NCBI GenBank assembly: GCA_913056365.1
Contig: CAJXLT010000001.1
Span: 930,001 to 994,000 of the forward strand
Direction: 5' to 3'
DNA length: 64,000 nt
Origin: an uncultured Paenibacillaceae bacterium
GTDB lineage: Bacteria; Bacillota; Bacilli; Paenibacillales; K13
Shown here: piece after piece, positions 33,142-42,288 of the stretch
Numbering within the stretch: position 1 is the stretch's first letter
How the letters are laid out: the number at the start of each line of letters is the position of its first letter
The notes under the pieces: generated by a model
Databases searched by the model: none
Seen by the model: only the letters and a program-made list of their open reading frames with translations
What the model was told of the DNA's origin: nothing
Made by a program: the position numbers and the translations under genes

Positions 33142-35151
33142 ATGAAGGATTGGTGGAAGCAGCCAATGCGTATTATTCAGCCTAATCTGCAAGTCTTAGA
33201 TACAGACAAGATTGATCCGGACAAGCTGGCAGAGCAGCTAGAGAAGATGGGAGCGAATACAGTAGTATTCAATGTTGGCGGTATTTATGCCTGGTATCCG
33301 ACACAGGTTCCGTATCACAAGCAGAATGAATACTTGCCGAGGGACCGGGATTTGTTGGGTGACGTCATTGACGCTAGTCATAAGCGCAACATCCGCTTCA
33401 TCGCGCGCTTCGACTTCAGCAAGGCGGAGGATATCGTCTATCAGCAGAAGCCGCAATGGTTCGTACGTGATGCGGACGGAGAACCGCAAGTACTAGGCGC
33501 CCGGCGTCCGGGACCCTGGTCGCTGCTTATGTCTACTTGCACGAATGGCGATTACCGCAGAGATGAGGTTGCGGTCCCTGTACTCAAGGAAGTGATTGCA
33601 CGGTATCCGATTGACGGGATTTTCTTCAACAACCCGAATTTCCTGCCATGCTTCTGTGATCGGTGTAAGCGTAAGTATGACAGCTTCTATGGAGAAGCGC
33701 TGCCAGCCGCTGCTAGCGAATTCCGGGCAGATTGGGCAACGCGCTGTCTGAAGGACAATATTGAATACTTGCACGAGGTCATTCAGCAGGAAGCACCGCA
33801 CATTCCGCTAATCCTCTACTATAACTTGTACAAGGACAACTTGGATGATCGAGCTGCAACGGCAGAAATGCTGTGTACAGAACCGCAGGATGTGCTGTCG
33901 CTCGGTCATCAGCACATACCGGAGTTTTGGAAGCCGGCACTTAGCATTAAGCTTGGTCGAACGTTGCCGGATTATCCGAGTCCGTTCGGCATCGTACACA
34001 GCTGTCCGGGCATGGATTGGCGGCATACCGGATTGCCTCCGGCAGAATATCGCTTCTGGCTCTGTCAGGTGACAGCGAACGGCGGTCAAATCTGGCATTC
34101 GTTGACTGGCGTGCCGGACACGATTACGGATAAGCGTATCCTTGATGTGGTGAGCGAGCACAATGCGATGGTGAAGAAGGTCGAGCCGTATGTAGAAGGC
34201 GCTGAACCGAGTAACCAAACTGCATTGATCTGGAATGCGGCGTCATCAGCTGAAGGCTGGGCAGAGGCATTCCTTGAGCAGCAGGTGCCGTTCGATGTAG
34301 TACTGCCTGAACAGGTGGAAGCAGGACGCTTGAAAGCATATCAGGTTGCTGTCGTACCGGAATCGCTCGTATGGAGTGATATGTTCACAGAAGCTGTCGA
34401 GCAATTCGTCAAGCAAGGTGGACGGTTGCTAGTAGAAGGCGTGCCGGAGCGTGAAGGCTTGTCGGAATTACTCGGTATCAAGCCAGAAACGTATACGAGC
34501 GAATCACTGATCGCTTCTTACATGCGATTCAGCTTGACGAACCATCCGTTGCAGCGCAATCTGGAGCAGACAGAGCTGATTCCGCACCGTGGCAAGGTCA
34601 CATACTGCCAGCCGCTGCCTGACACGGAAGTACCGATTACGCTAGTTCCGCCATTCTCTCCTCTGGAGAGCGTAGGCGCACCGCCGGAGCGTGCATCGAT
34701 GGCAGTAAGAGAGACAGATATTCCGCTCGTCCTGCACAATCGCTATGCGCAAGGTCAAGTTGTGCTATTGCCATTCGCTCTTAGCCAGCTCGTTCAGGAA
34801 TTCAAGCTGAGCGATCATTATCAGCTCGTTCGCAATCTTATTCATTATATGACTGACGGAAATCTTGCTGTTGAAGTAGCTCATGCGGCAGGGGTTCAAG
34901 TAACCGTATTCCGTAAGGAACAAGGTGTGTTAATTCATCTCGTGAATGGGGCGGGACGCAGGCCGTTGACATCGAACATTACCCATAACGATGTGACTGT
35001 ATCTGTCTCTAGCCAGTGGCTCAAGTCCACGCCGCGACAGGCGACTGCTGTCATGACTGGTGAAGCACTGGAGCTAACAGAGCAGGGGGATAGATGGCAG
35101 CTTACGTTGCCTAAGCTTGGTGTATGGGAAGCAATTTGGATTGAGCAGTAG
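33142..35151 (+). CDS. GHL6-like putative glycosyl hydrolase, paralogue 3
   Basis: 669 residues, with GAGGAGTGAGG upstream of the ATG. It opens WWKQPMRIIQPNLQVLDTD and keeps the family landmarks NVGGIYAWYPTQVPYH, ARFDFSKAED, DGIFFNNPNFLPCFCDRC with the Cys group, a mid-protein Rossmann domain (QVAVVPESLVW) and a beta tail with GVLIHLVNGAG. No signal peptide is present. The start of this protein pairs better with paralogue 2 than with paralogue 1 by eye. An upstream YciI gene and shared promoter box tie it to paralogue 2. Substrate unknown. Confidence 0.72.
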   Translation: MKDWWKQPMRIIQPNLQVLDTDKIDPDKLAEQLEKMGANTVVFNVGGIYAWYPTQVPYHKQNEYLPRDRDLLGDVIDASHKRNIRFIARFDFSKAEDIVYQQKPQWFVRDADGEPQVLGARRPGPWSLLMSTCTNGDYRRDEVAVPVLKEVIARYPIDGIFFNNPNFLPCFCDRCKRKYDSFYGEALPAAASEFRADWATRCLKDNIEYLHEVIQQEAPHIPLILYYNLYKDNLDDRAATAEMLCTEPQDVLSLGHQHIPEFWKPALSIKLGRTLPDYPSPFGIVHSCPGMDWRHTGLPPAEYRFWLCQVTANGGQIWHSLTGVPDTITDKRILDVVSEHNAMVKKVEPYVEGAEPSNQTALIWNAASSAEGWAEAFLEQQVPFDVVLPEQVEAGRLKAYQVAVVPESLVWSDMFTEAVEQFVKQGGRLLVEGVPEREGLSELLGIKPETYTSESLIASYMRFSLTNHPLQRNLEQTELIPHRGKVTYCQPLPDTEVPITLVPPFSPLESVGAPPERASMAVRETDIPLVLHNRYAQGQVVLLPFALSQLVQEFKLSDHYQLVRNLIHYMTDGNLAVEVAHAAGVQVTVFRKEQGVLIHLVNGAGRRPLTSNITHNDVTVSVSSQWLKSTPRQATAVMTGEALELTEQGDRWQLTLPKLGVWEAIWIEQ

Positions 35152-35226
35152 GTTCGTTTCATGATTTGGTGTCAGAGATGCTGACATGATACAATATAGC
35201 CAAATCAGTGAAACGAGGTGTCGGGA

Positions 35227-36150
35227 GTGGAAGAGCGTGCTGTAATCGAGGAGCTGCTGCTGCAATCGCGGGAGCGAAGCGCCGAAGGACAGGTAGCCGA
35301 CTATATTCCTGAGCTTGCGAAGCGAACGCCTGACAGGTTAGGGATTACGATTCATCGTATCGGTCAAGATTCAATGTCAGCTGGCGATTGCGATACGCAG
35401 TTTACTTTGCAAAGCATATCCAAAGTATTCTCACTCATTCTAGCCTTGATGGATCAAGGAGAGGATCGGATATTCGACAAGGTAGGCATGGAGCCGACTG
35501 GCGACAATTTCAACTCCATGGTGAAGCTCGAGCTCGTCAATCCCGGCAAGCCGTTCAATCCGATGATTAATGCTGGGGCTATCGTCATCAGTTCTATGAT
35601 TGCGGGTAGTTCGCCAGAAGAGCGGTTCGTAAGACTGCTCGCATTCGTCCGTAAGCTGGCCGGAGACAGTACGATTGCGATCAATACGGATGTGTACGAA
35701 TCCGAAGCTGCTACGGCGGATCGAAATCGATCGTTGGCGTACTTTCTCAAGCATAATCAAGTGCTAGAAGGCCGTGTGGAACATCATCTAGAAGTATACT
35801 TCAAGCATTGCTCCATCGAAGTGACCTGCTCGCACGTCGCACGTATGGCGATGATATTAGCGAATGACGGCGTCGATCCCGATAGCGGTGAAGAGCTTAT
35901 TCCGCGCAGGTACGTACAGATCGCTAAGGTATTTATGATTACATGCGGGATGTACAATGCATCTGGTGAATTCGCCATTCAGGTCGGACTTCCGGCCAAG
36001 AGCGGTGTCTCTGGAGGAATTCTCGCCGTCGTTCCCGGACAGATGGGCATTGGTGTAATCGGTCCGGCATTGAACCAGAAGGGCAACAGCGTAGCAGGCG
36101 TGCACTTGCTGCGAAGCCTGTCCGCAAGATGGGATTTAAGTATGTTCTAA
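35227..36150 (+). CDS. glsA: Glutaminase
   Basis: 307 residues from the GTG at 35227, six bases after GAGGTG; an earlier in-frame GTG at 35218 overlaps that site. The serine-hydrolase, beta-lactamase-like fold is clear: FTLQSISKVFSL with the SxxK catalytic pair, GKPFNPMINAGAI, and late GVSGGILAVVPGQMGIGV. The enzyme converts glutamine to glutamate and ammonia in the cytoplasm. Length is standard. It may follow the GHL6 transcript, 75 bases away, but has no clear functional link to it. Confidence 0.95.
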   Translation: MEERAVIEELLLQSRERSAEGQVADYIPELAKRTPDRLGITIHRIGQDSMSAGDCDTQFTLQSISKVFSLILALMDQGEDRIFDKVGMEPTGDNFNSMVKLELVNPGKPFNPMINAGAIVISSMIAGSSPEERFVRLLAFVRKLAGDSTIAINTDVYESEAATADRNRSLAYFLKHNQVLEGRVEHHLEVYFKHCSIEVTCSHVARMAMILANDGVDPDSGEELIPRRYVQIAKVFMITCGMYNASGEFAIQVGLPAKSGVSGGILAVVPGQMGIGVIGPALNQKGNSVAGVHLLRSLSARWDLSMF

Positions 36151-36197
36151 TAGGAAGTCATTCATAAGCAGTTCACATACAGGAGGTTGTTGAAATC

Positions 36198-37022
36198 ATG
36201 AAGCATCTGCAAGATTGCACAACGTTGAACAATGGTGTCAAGATGCCTTGGCTCGGGCTAGGTGTATATCAAGTGAACGACGGCGAAGAGGTTATATCGT
36301 CTGTCAAAGCCGCCTTGGAAACGGGATATCGCCATGTGGACACAGCAGCCTTATATGCGAATGAGGAGGGTGTCGGTCAAGCGATTCGAGAAAGCGGCAT
36401 TGCGCGTGAGGAGATCTTCGTCACTAGCAAGGTGTGGAACTCGGAGCAAGGCTATGACAGTACACTGCGGGCATTCGAAGCTAGCCAGAAGCGGCTCGGT
36501 CTGGAAGTGCTGGATCTGTACTTAATTCACTGGCCGGTCAAGGGCAAGTACCTCGATACGTGGAAAGCGCTAGTGAAGCTCTACAAGGAAGGGCACATTC
36601 GGGCAATCGGTGTTAGTAACTTCCAGATTCATCATCTACAGGACGTGATGGATGCCAGTGATATCGTACCTGCGGTGAATCAAGTGGAATGTCACCCGCT
36701 CCTGACGCAGAAGCCGCTGTTGCAGTTCTGTCGCGACAATCGCATTCAACTCGAAGCTTGGAGTCCGCTCATGCAGGGAAACCTAGATGTCCCGCTGCTT
36801 GAGGAGCTTGCTGGCAAATACGGCAAGAGCAAAGCCCAAATTATTATCCGTTGGGATTTGCAGAATGAAATTGTCACAATTCCGAAATCGGTCAAAGCAC
36901 ATCGTATCGCAGAGAATGCGCAAGTGTTCGACTTCGAGCTGTCAGATGAAGATATGAAACGAATTGATGCTTTGCATACGAATAAGCGCTACGGCGCTGA
37001 TCCGGATAACTTTAATTTCTAA
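36198..37022 (+). CDS. Aldo/keto reductase
   Basis: 274 residues. NADPH-dependent carbonyl reductase of the AKR5-like bacterial group. The catalytic tetrad is visible: Asp in RHVDTAALYANE, Tyr in the same segment, Lys in VTSKVWNSE and His in YLIHWPVKGKY. The cofactor-binding C-terminus has IPKSVKAHRIAENAQVF. AGGAGG precedes the ATG. Such enzymes reduce glyoxals and other small aldehydes; the substrate is not indicated by neighbours. It converges on an MFS gene, with a shared terminator. Confidence 0.92.
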   Translation: MKHLQDCTTLNNGVKMPWLGLGVYQVNDGEEVISSVKAALETGYRHVDTAALYANEEGVGQAIRESGIAREEIFVTSKVWNSEQGYDSTLRAFEASQKRLGLEVLDLYLIHWPVKGKYLDTWKALVKLYKEGHIRAIGVSNFQIHHLQDVMDASDIVPAVNQVECHPLLTQKPLLQFCRDNRIQLEAWSPLMQGNLDVPLLEELAGKYGKSKAQIIIRWDLQNEIVTIPKSVKAHRIAENAQVFDFELSDEDMKRIDALHTNKRYGADPDNFNF

Positions 37023-37063
37023 GTGATGGGTTACAGTGAACATCCATAATGCCAATTAGTAAC

Positions 37064-37102
37064 AAAAGGAGCGTCCATGCGTATTACATGGATGCTCCTT
37101 TT
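37064..37102. terminator. Bidirectional terminator between aldo/keto reductase and MFS genes
   Basis: AAAAGGAGCGTCCATG pairs with CATGGATGCTCCTTTT with one mismatch and a 7-base loop. The stop codon and last residues of the minus-strand MFS gene are encoded inside the stem. Confidence 0.8.
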
Positions 37103-38274
37103 GCTCGTTGTTGGATGAACGTACGCCAGATGAGCATGAACCCGATCGTACCCGTGCAAGCCATCACCGTACTAGTGTAATACATGCCATCTGCACCTAG
37201 CTGTCCATACACCCATCCGCCTAGCAGACCACTGACAATACCAGACAAGCCCATCCAACATAGCCCGTAAATCGCTTGTCCGGTTGAGCGTAATTCCTTC
37301 GGCACCAACAGATCACAAATTTGTGTTCCGACATAATACGATACCCCGAACGTGAAGCTGTGCAGCAGTTGAATGAGAACGACGTGAATCGGTTCGGTGG
37401 CAAAGCCCATAAGGAACCAACGAAGCGTATACAGGCCGCAGACCAATGCCATGAGACCGAACAGCCTCCGTTCCGTAATTCTCAAATATTTGTCAAGCAG
37501 GAGGAACAACGGCACTTCGAAGATCGCAGCGACAAACCACGACCAGCCGACTAGCACCTCGCTGCCGCCCATATCACCGATATAGACAGAGACGAATATA
37601 AAGTTCATCCGATTTGGAATATTGATGACGATCGACAATAATAGGAAAAACACGAACAAGCCGCTGCCCATAAGCTTTTTGAATTGGTCCCGCGGAAATC
37701 CCTTCCTCTCCTTGCGCTTTGCCTGGTTTGGCAATCCGAAGCTAAGCAATAAGGTGAAGACGATGAAGCCGCCGTATAGATAACCTAAGTTTTGAATACC
37801 GACGACGTCGATGAACGGGCTAGAGATGAGAACCATAACAGCGAATCCAAGCGAGCCCCACAGCCGAAATGTGCCAAATTGATATTGTGTATTCTCGATC
37901 GCATAGAACGTAAGGCTATTCGTCAGCGGATTGAGTGCAGTTTGGAAAAAATAAAAGATCAGCATCAAAGAGAACACGAGCATAAATTGATTCGACTGAA
38001 AATAAATTTGACTAGTTGCCACATTACCGATGAGCATCAGAATGATGATCAGCTTAGGATTTTGCGTACGATCGCTCCAGTAACCCCAGAACGGATTGGC
38101 CAGCAATGATATCATCGGACCAACGGACATGAGCACTCCGATCTGAATACTGTTGAATCCAGTATGGCCAAAGTAGAGCGGCAGGAAGGGATTCAACAGC
38201 GACCAAGAGCCGTACATAAAAAAGTTGAAATATTTCAATTGAATCAAAGGGTCCATCTTGGTAAGTATTCCCAT
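37084..38274 (-). CDS. MFS transporter, paralogue B (MFS_1-like)
   Basis: 396 residues from the ATG at 38274; AAAGGA lies about ten bases before it, and its N-terminus MGILTKMDPLIQLKYFN then lines up with paralogue A (15068). Twelve membrane segments with PFWGYWSDRTQNPK as the loop 2-3 motif. The two carriers share long identical stretches along their whole length, so they arose by a fairly recent duplication. One lies near GHL6 paralogue 2 and one near paralogue 3, which suggests but does not prove transport of the same class of sugar. Confidence 0.82.
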   Translation of the reverse strand: MGILTKMDPLIQLKYFNFFMYGSWSLLNPFLPLYFGHTGFNSIQIGVLMSVGPMISLLANPFWGYWSDRTQNPKLIIILMLIGNVATSQIYFQSNQFMLVFSLMLIFYFFQTALNPLTNSLTFYAIENTQYQFGTFRLWGSLGFAVMVLISSPFIDVVGIQNLGYLYGGFIVFTLLLSFGLPNQAKRKERKGFPRDQFKKLMGSGLFVFFLLLSIVINIPNRMNFIFVSVYIGDMGGSEVLVGWSWFVAAIFEVPLFLLLDKYLRITERRLFGLMALVCGLYTLRWFLMGFATEPIHVVLIQLLHSFTFGVSYYVGTQICDLLVPKELRSTGQAIYGLCWMGLSGIVSGLLGGWVYGQLGADGMYYTSTVMACTGTIGFMLIWRTFIQQRAKGASM

Positions 38275-38375
38275 GAGTGTCCATTCCTTTGGTGACAAAT
38301 TGTTGATTTCTCCTATTATATCATGGGTGAATTATATGAATGGGCGGTAAAATTATTAGGAATGAGCGGGGATTT

Positions 38376-38402
38376 TTGCACAGATTCAATTCGTGATACA
38401 AT
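38376..38402 (+). promoter_or_regulatory. Candidate promoter of the dGTPase gene
   Basis: TTGCAC (38376-38381) and TACAAT (38397-38402) are separated by 15 bases, shorter than ideal. The predicted transcript start near 38409 falls after an in-frame ATG at 38405, favouring the GTG at 38438 as the true start. Confidence 0.4.
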
Positions 38403-38437
38403 GTATGAACGATGCTGAAGAAAGCAGGGGGAGACTA

Positions 38438-39754
38438 GTGAATGTAAGGAAATTCAGATTGCTAGATATGGATAATATGCAATCAAGCGAAGAACGCGAT
38501 GAATATGAGAAGGATTATGCGCGATTGATTCAGACACCGGCATTCCGAAGATTGCAGGGCAAATCTCAAGTATTCGGCGCCGGTACTGGAGATTATTATC
38601 GCACGCGATTGACACATTCGCTGGAAGTGTCACAGATCGCCAGAGAAGTGGCACGCCGCTTGGGCAAGACTTACACGTTCTTGTCCGCTAATCAGCACCC
38701 CGGTCTAGTATTGCAACCGGAAGTTGTGGAGATCGCTGCGCTGGCTCACGATCTCGGACATCCTCCATTCGGACACAAGGGAGAGGAAGTGCTCAATAGC
38801 CTATTGATGGAGGAGCACAATATACCCTATGAAGGTAATGCGCAGAATTATCGGATTCTGATGTTTCTAGAGAAGCGAGCAGGGAGCGAGAGCGGACTGG
38901 ACCTCACTGCGGCTACATTGCTTGCGATTAACAAATATCCATTCTCATTAGGCGAGGCAGGACGTTTGAAGGGTGTATATACAAGCGAGTGGGGAGCTAT
39001 CGATTCGCTACGACGGGCTTGGGAGATGCCGATCGGCTGTGCTACACTCGAAGCGCAATTAATGGATCTATGCGACGATATCGCCTATTCTACACACGAT
39101 ATTGAAGATGGCATTCGGGCAGGCAAGATCCAGATGACTTCCGTCTTCTTCGAGGATGAACGACTAATCCGTGCAGTCGTACAGGAGATTGAGAATGACG
39201 AAGGCAATGCTGCAATGGACTGGGGCAGCATTGATATCCGCAACAAAGTTATCAAGGTGCTGGAGCATTACTTGTCGCAATGGCAAGCAGTGTATACGCA
39301 ATGTGACCGCGAAGCATCGCGAGCACGCAGAGAGATGAAAGCTCGTTGGGTGAGCCGCTTTGCCAACCATGTTGGCATTATCGATGATCCCGCGAATGGA
39401 TGGAAGAAAATCACGTTCGTTCGGGATGGAACGCATGACCTGGATTTGCATCGTACGATGGAAGTGCTGAAGAAGCTTGCTTGGGTTACCATGATCCAAG
39501 ATTTCCGTGTACAAAGGCTGCAAAAGGGGAGTGAGATCATCATCCGTCGATTATGGGAGAGCTTCAAGGAGCATGCAACAGGAAGATACATTCTACCCCC
39601 TGATTGGATTGAGAGCTATGAGCGCCATCGTGAGAAGTGGCCATGGGAACGACTTGTTGCCGATTATATCGCTGGAATGACAGATTCATACGCAGAGAAG
39701 CTGTATGCGGAGCTCTATGCCGGCAAGTCCGGTACTATTTATGAACGCGATTAG
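38438..39754 (+). CDS. dgt: Deoxyguanosinetriphosphate triphosphohydrolase-like protein
   Basis: 438 residues from the GTG at 38438, five bases after AGGGGGA. The HD-domain phosphohydrolase motifs are RTRLTHSLEVSQIAREV near residue 65, AHDLGHPPFGHKGE with the metal-binding HD pair, and DLCDDIAYSTHDIEDG. The N-terminal ARLIQTPAFRRLQGKSQV is typical of dGTPases. The enzyme splits dGTP or other dNTPs to the nucleoside and tripolyphosphate, adjusting nucleotide pools. Length agrees with Gram-positive members. It is divergent from the MFS gene. Confidence 0.92.
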   Translation: MNVRKFRLLDMDNMQSSEERDEYEKDYARLIQTPAFRRLQGKSQVFGAGTGDYYRTRLTHSLEVSQIAREVARRLGKTYTFLSANQHPGLVLQPEVVEIAALAHDLGHPPFGHKGEEVLNSLLMEEHNIPYEGNAQNYRILMFLEKRAGSESGLDLTAATLLAINKYPFSLGEAGRLKGVYTSEWGAIDSLRRAWEMPIGCATLEAQLMDLCDDIAYSTHDIEDGIRAGKIQMTSVFFEDERLIRAVVQEIENDEGNAAMDWGSIDIRNKVIKVLEHYLSQWQAVYTQCDREASRARREMKARWVSRFANHVGIIDDPANGWKKITFVRDGTHDLDLHRTMEVLKKLAWVTMIQDFRVQRLQKGSEIIIRRLWESFKEHATGRYILPPDWIESYERHREKWPWERLVADYIAGMTDSYAEKLYAELYAGKSGTIYERD

Positions 39755-39765
39755 TTAGAATATGT

Positions 39766-39806
39766 CCAGAGTTCCAAGCTAGCTGCACCTACTATTGGAA
39801 CTCTGG
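39766..39806 (+). terminator. Hairpin after dGTPase
   Basis: CCAGAGTTCCAA pairs perfectly with TTGGAACTCTGG, a 12-bp stem with a 17-base loop. No T run follows, so termination efficiency is uncertain. Confidence 0.5.
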
Positions 39807-39953
39807 CTACATATGAAGCAGTCATAACGACTAGTGAAAATAGTCATACGTTGACGGGTATCCTTAACACAATTTGTGACGTCAGACACTATGAGCGCAG
39901 AATGAATTTCGATATAGTGAAGATGTTGTCATTGCTGGGAAGGAGTGCTCGCA

Positions 39954-40217
39954 TTGCAAGCAAACATGAATAAAATAAGCGCATTACGCAAATACGAAAC
40001 ATACTGCTATCAAGTTTCCTATTATATGCTTGAAGATGAGGAAATGGCCGTAGAGGCAGTCTCACAAGCGTTCATTCATCTCTATCAGCAAGAAACATTC
40101 TTCTCCTTGAATGAGGAAGAACAACGCAGCTATTTGAAACATAATACGATTCAACAATCCTTAGATATATATAAGAAGCATATGCTGCAACAACGCCACA
40201 ATCAGCACGTCTCCTAA
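39954..40217 (+). CDS. Small sigma-region-2-like protein
   Basis: 87 residues from the TTG at 39954, eight bases after AAGGAG; an ATG four codons later is an alternative. The sequence YCYQVSYYMLEDEEMAVEAV followed by SQAFIHLYQQ resembles sigma-70 region 2 (a D-A-V-Q-E-A-F-x-x-L-Y pattern), but there is no region 4, and the acidic residues that melt DNA are not evident. It may be a degenerate sigma factor, a sigma-like adaptor, or an unrelated helical protein. I do not recognise a named family. Confidence 0.5.
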   Translation: MQANMNKISALRKYETYCYQVSYYMLEDEEMAVEAVSQAFIHLYQQETFFSLNEEEQRSYLKHNTIQQSLDIYKKHMLQQRHNQHVS

Positions 40218-40238
40218 TTGTAGTCGAAGGAGAATTTT

Positions 40239-40349
40239 CTACTGTTTTTTACTCTTCGCCATTTGATGCTCTTCTTTTATTTTCTCCAAAATTTGCAAAA
40301 ATTCAGTTTTGTCCGGAATAACTCTTCTTCTGATTGCGACAATTTTCAT
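40239..40349 (-). CDS. 36-residue basic small protein
   Basis: A 111-base frame on the minus strand starts ATG at 40349, eight bases after a perfect GGAGG, and ends TAG at 40239. It encodes MKIVAIRRRVIP at the N-terminus, then an amphipathic helix (EFLQILEKIKEEHQMAK) and a Lys-rich end. The basic N-terminus and helix are common in small regulatory proteins. No family is recognised. It is convergent with the sigma-like gene, with 21 bases between stops. Confidence 0.5.
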   Translation of the reverse strand: MKIVAIRRRVIPDKTEFLQILEKIKEEHQMAKSKKQ

Positions 40350-40557
40350 CTGCATAACCTCCAATCACTATGTAAGTTGACTGCCTTCCTTGCTTGTCCC
40401 TAAGTATACAAGAGAAAAGCCGTGCTATGGGAACAAAAATAATGGTAATTCGAAGTGGGATATTTTATGATCTTCATACTGGTGGCTATGTAGATGATGA
40501 ATGGCGTAGTATAATTTCCCCATAATAGAAACAGCGAATGTGCAAGAGGGGGACAGC

Positions 40558-41868
40558 ATGAAATCATCTACAGTGAAGTCGAATAACACTACAAGTGCGA
40601 AACTTCCATTTGAGTCCGGATTTTTCTACGGCTGGATGATGGTCGTAATAGGCGGTATGGGAATGTTCTTCTCAGGTCCAGGACAGACATATTCCAACTC
40701 TGTCTTCGTCGAATCCTATATTAGCAATCTTGGGATGGAACGAACCACCGTTTCAACCTTGTACTCCGCAGCAACACTAACCTCCGGTTGTCTGCTATTC
40801 TTCGTTGGCAAGCTTGTCGATCGAATAGGTCGCAGAATCATGTTAACGTTGGCAGCTCTACTGCTAGGGATAGCTTGCTTATTCAACAGCTTTGTCATGG
40901 GACCCATTATGCTGTTTATCGGTTTCTTCATGCTTCGCTACTTCGGTCAAGGCTCCATGACGTTAATACCGAATACACTTGTCTCACAGTGGTTCTTCAA
41001 GTATAGGGGGCGTGCGTTAAGCTTCGCCAGTCTAGGCGGCTTATTAGGTGCTGCCAGCTTCCCGCCTCTTATTAATTGGCTGCTGGACATGTACGGCTTC
41101 GAGAATACGTGGCGAATATTAGGTGCTATCTTAATAATTATATTTGCACCGATCTCCTATTACTTCGTACGCAACAGACCGGAAGATGTAGGGCTTCTGC
41201 CAGATGGAGCAGTTCAACATTCAGGAGAGCATGGTGAAGAGTCCAAAGTGCTGAAGGAAGACTCCTGGACGCTTTCGGAAGCCATGCGCACGAAGGCGTT
41301 CTGGTTTGTCATGATCTGCGCTGCGATTCCTGCGATGATCTACACTGGAATAACGTTCCAAATATTCTCCATACTTGGCGAACAGGGCATTGATCGGATG
41401 CGGACAGCATTCGTATTGAGTCTTGTTCCGCTCATTAGCTTTGGGTTCTCATTAATCTCTGGCTTCATCGTCGAACGTGTGAAGGTGAATCGTATGCTAG
41501 CTGCGACTTTCCTGCTTAATATGGCAGCGCCAATTATCTTGCTATTTGCTGAAACGTATGCAATCGTAATCTTATTCGCCGTAGCTTGGGGAGTTGCGCA
41601 AGGGTTTATGAACATCCCGATGAACGTCATATGGCCGACTTACTATGGTCGGCAGCATCTGGGAAGCATACAGAGCATAACTACGATGGCAGGTGTTATC
41701 GGATCGGCGCTTGGTCCTATCCCATTCGGGCTAGCATACGATCAATTCGGCAGCTATAGCAGCATCCTGATCGTATCAGCAGCGATATGGGCTGTCGGCG
41801 CCTTGCTCGCATTGATGGCAAAGCAACCCCGGCGGGTGAATAATAGTATGAACGACTCCATCATTTAA
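40558..41868 (+). CDS. MFS transporter, OFA-like (oxalate/formate antiporter type)
   Basis: 436 residues from the ATG at 40558 (AGAGGGGGA upstream); an in-frame start at 40540 lacks a site. Twelve membrane segments in two halves, split by a soluble loop around residues 215-245. Marks of the OFA-type branch include FFYGWMMVVIGGMGMFFSGPGQ at the N-terminus, GKLVDRIGRRIML as motif A and GQGSMTLIPNTLVSQWF. Such carriers move monocarboxylates or similar anions. The following VOC gene is 57 bases downstream and may be cotranscribed. Substrate unknown. Confidence 0.85.
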   Translation: MKSSTVKSNNTTSAKLPFESGFFYGWMMVVIGGMGMFFSGPGQTYSNSVFVESYISNLGMERTTVSTLYSAATLTSGCLLFFVGKLVDRIGRRIMLTLAALLLGIACLFNSFVMGPIMLFIGFFMLRYFGQGSMTLIPNTLVSQWFFKYRGRALSFASLGGLLGAASFPPLINWLLDMYGFENTWRILGAILIIIFAPISYYFVRNRPEDVGLLPDGAVQHSGEHGEESKVLKEDSWTLSEAMRTKAFWFVMICAAIPAMIYTGITFQIFSILGEQGIDRMRTAFVLSLVPLISFGFSLISGFIVERVKVNRMLAATFLLNMAAPIILLFAETYAIVILFAVAWGVAQGFMNIPMNVIWPTYYGRQHLGSIQSITTMAGVIGSALGPIPFGLAYDQFGSYSSILIVSAAIWAVGALLALMAKQPRRVNNSMNDSII

Positions 41869-41925
41869 TTCATGACGATAATGTTTAATGTTATTAAATA
41901 ATTAAAAAGAAAGGAAGGGGCACAT

Positions 41926-42288
41926 ATGTACGAACGTATCCATCATGTAGCATTAGTAGTTCGCGAGTTGGAGAAAGTAAGGTCTTTTTATGAAGCAGTG
42001 TTGGGCTTTCCGATTAGTCCGAATCGCCCAGCCTTTGATTTCGATGGAATATGGTATGATATCGGCAACACGGAACTCCATCTAATCGTACCGAAGGAAG
42101 GAATTGCAGAAGATGCCAAAACTGGACACTTTGCCATAAGGGTAACGAATATGAGCGGAATGTTGGAGCGGCTTGATCGATTTGGAATTAGCTATAGGAG
42201 TGATCCGGACAGTATTACAGGTTGGCATCAGGTGTTTGTAACAGATCCGGAAGGAAACCTGATCGAATTGAATGCGTTGACGGAATAG
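41926..42288 (+). CDS. VOC-family (glyoxalase/bleomycin-resistance-like) protein
   Basis: 120 residues, two beta-alpha-beta-beta-beta units. Metal-ligand-type residues are His5/His6 in YERIHHVALVV, Glu/His in NTELHLIVPKEG, His in TGHFAIRV and Glu in DPEGNLIELNAL. AAGGAAGGGG precedes the ATG. The family covers lactoylglutathione-lyase-like, dioxygenase and thiol-transferase enzymes, so the reaction is not assigned. It sits behind an MFS gene. Confidence 0.85.
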   Translation: MYERIHHVALVVRELEKVRSFYEAVLGFPISPNRPAFDFDGIWYDIGNTELHLIVPKEGIAEDAKTGHFAIRVTNMSGMLERLDRFGISYRSDPDSITGWHQVFVTDPEGNLIELNALTE

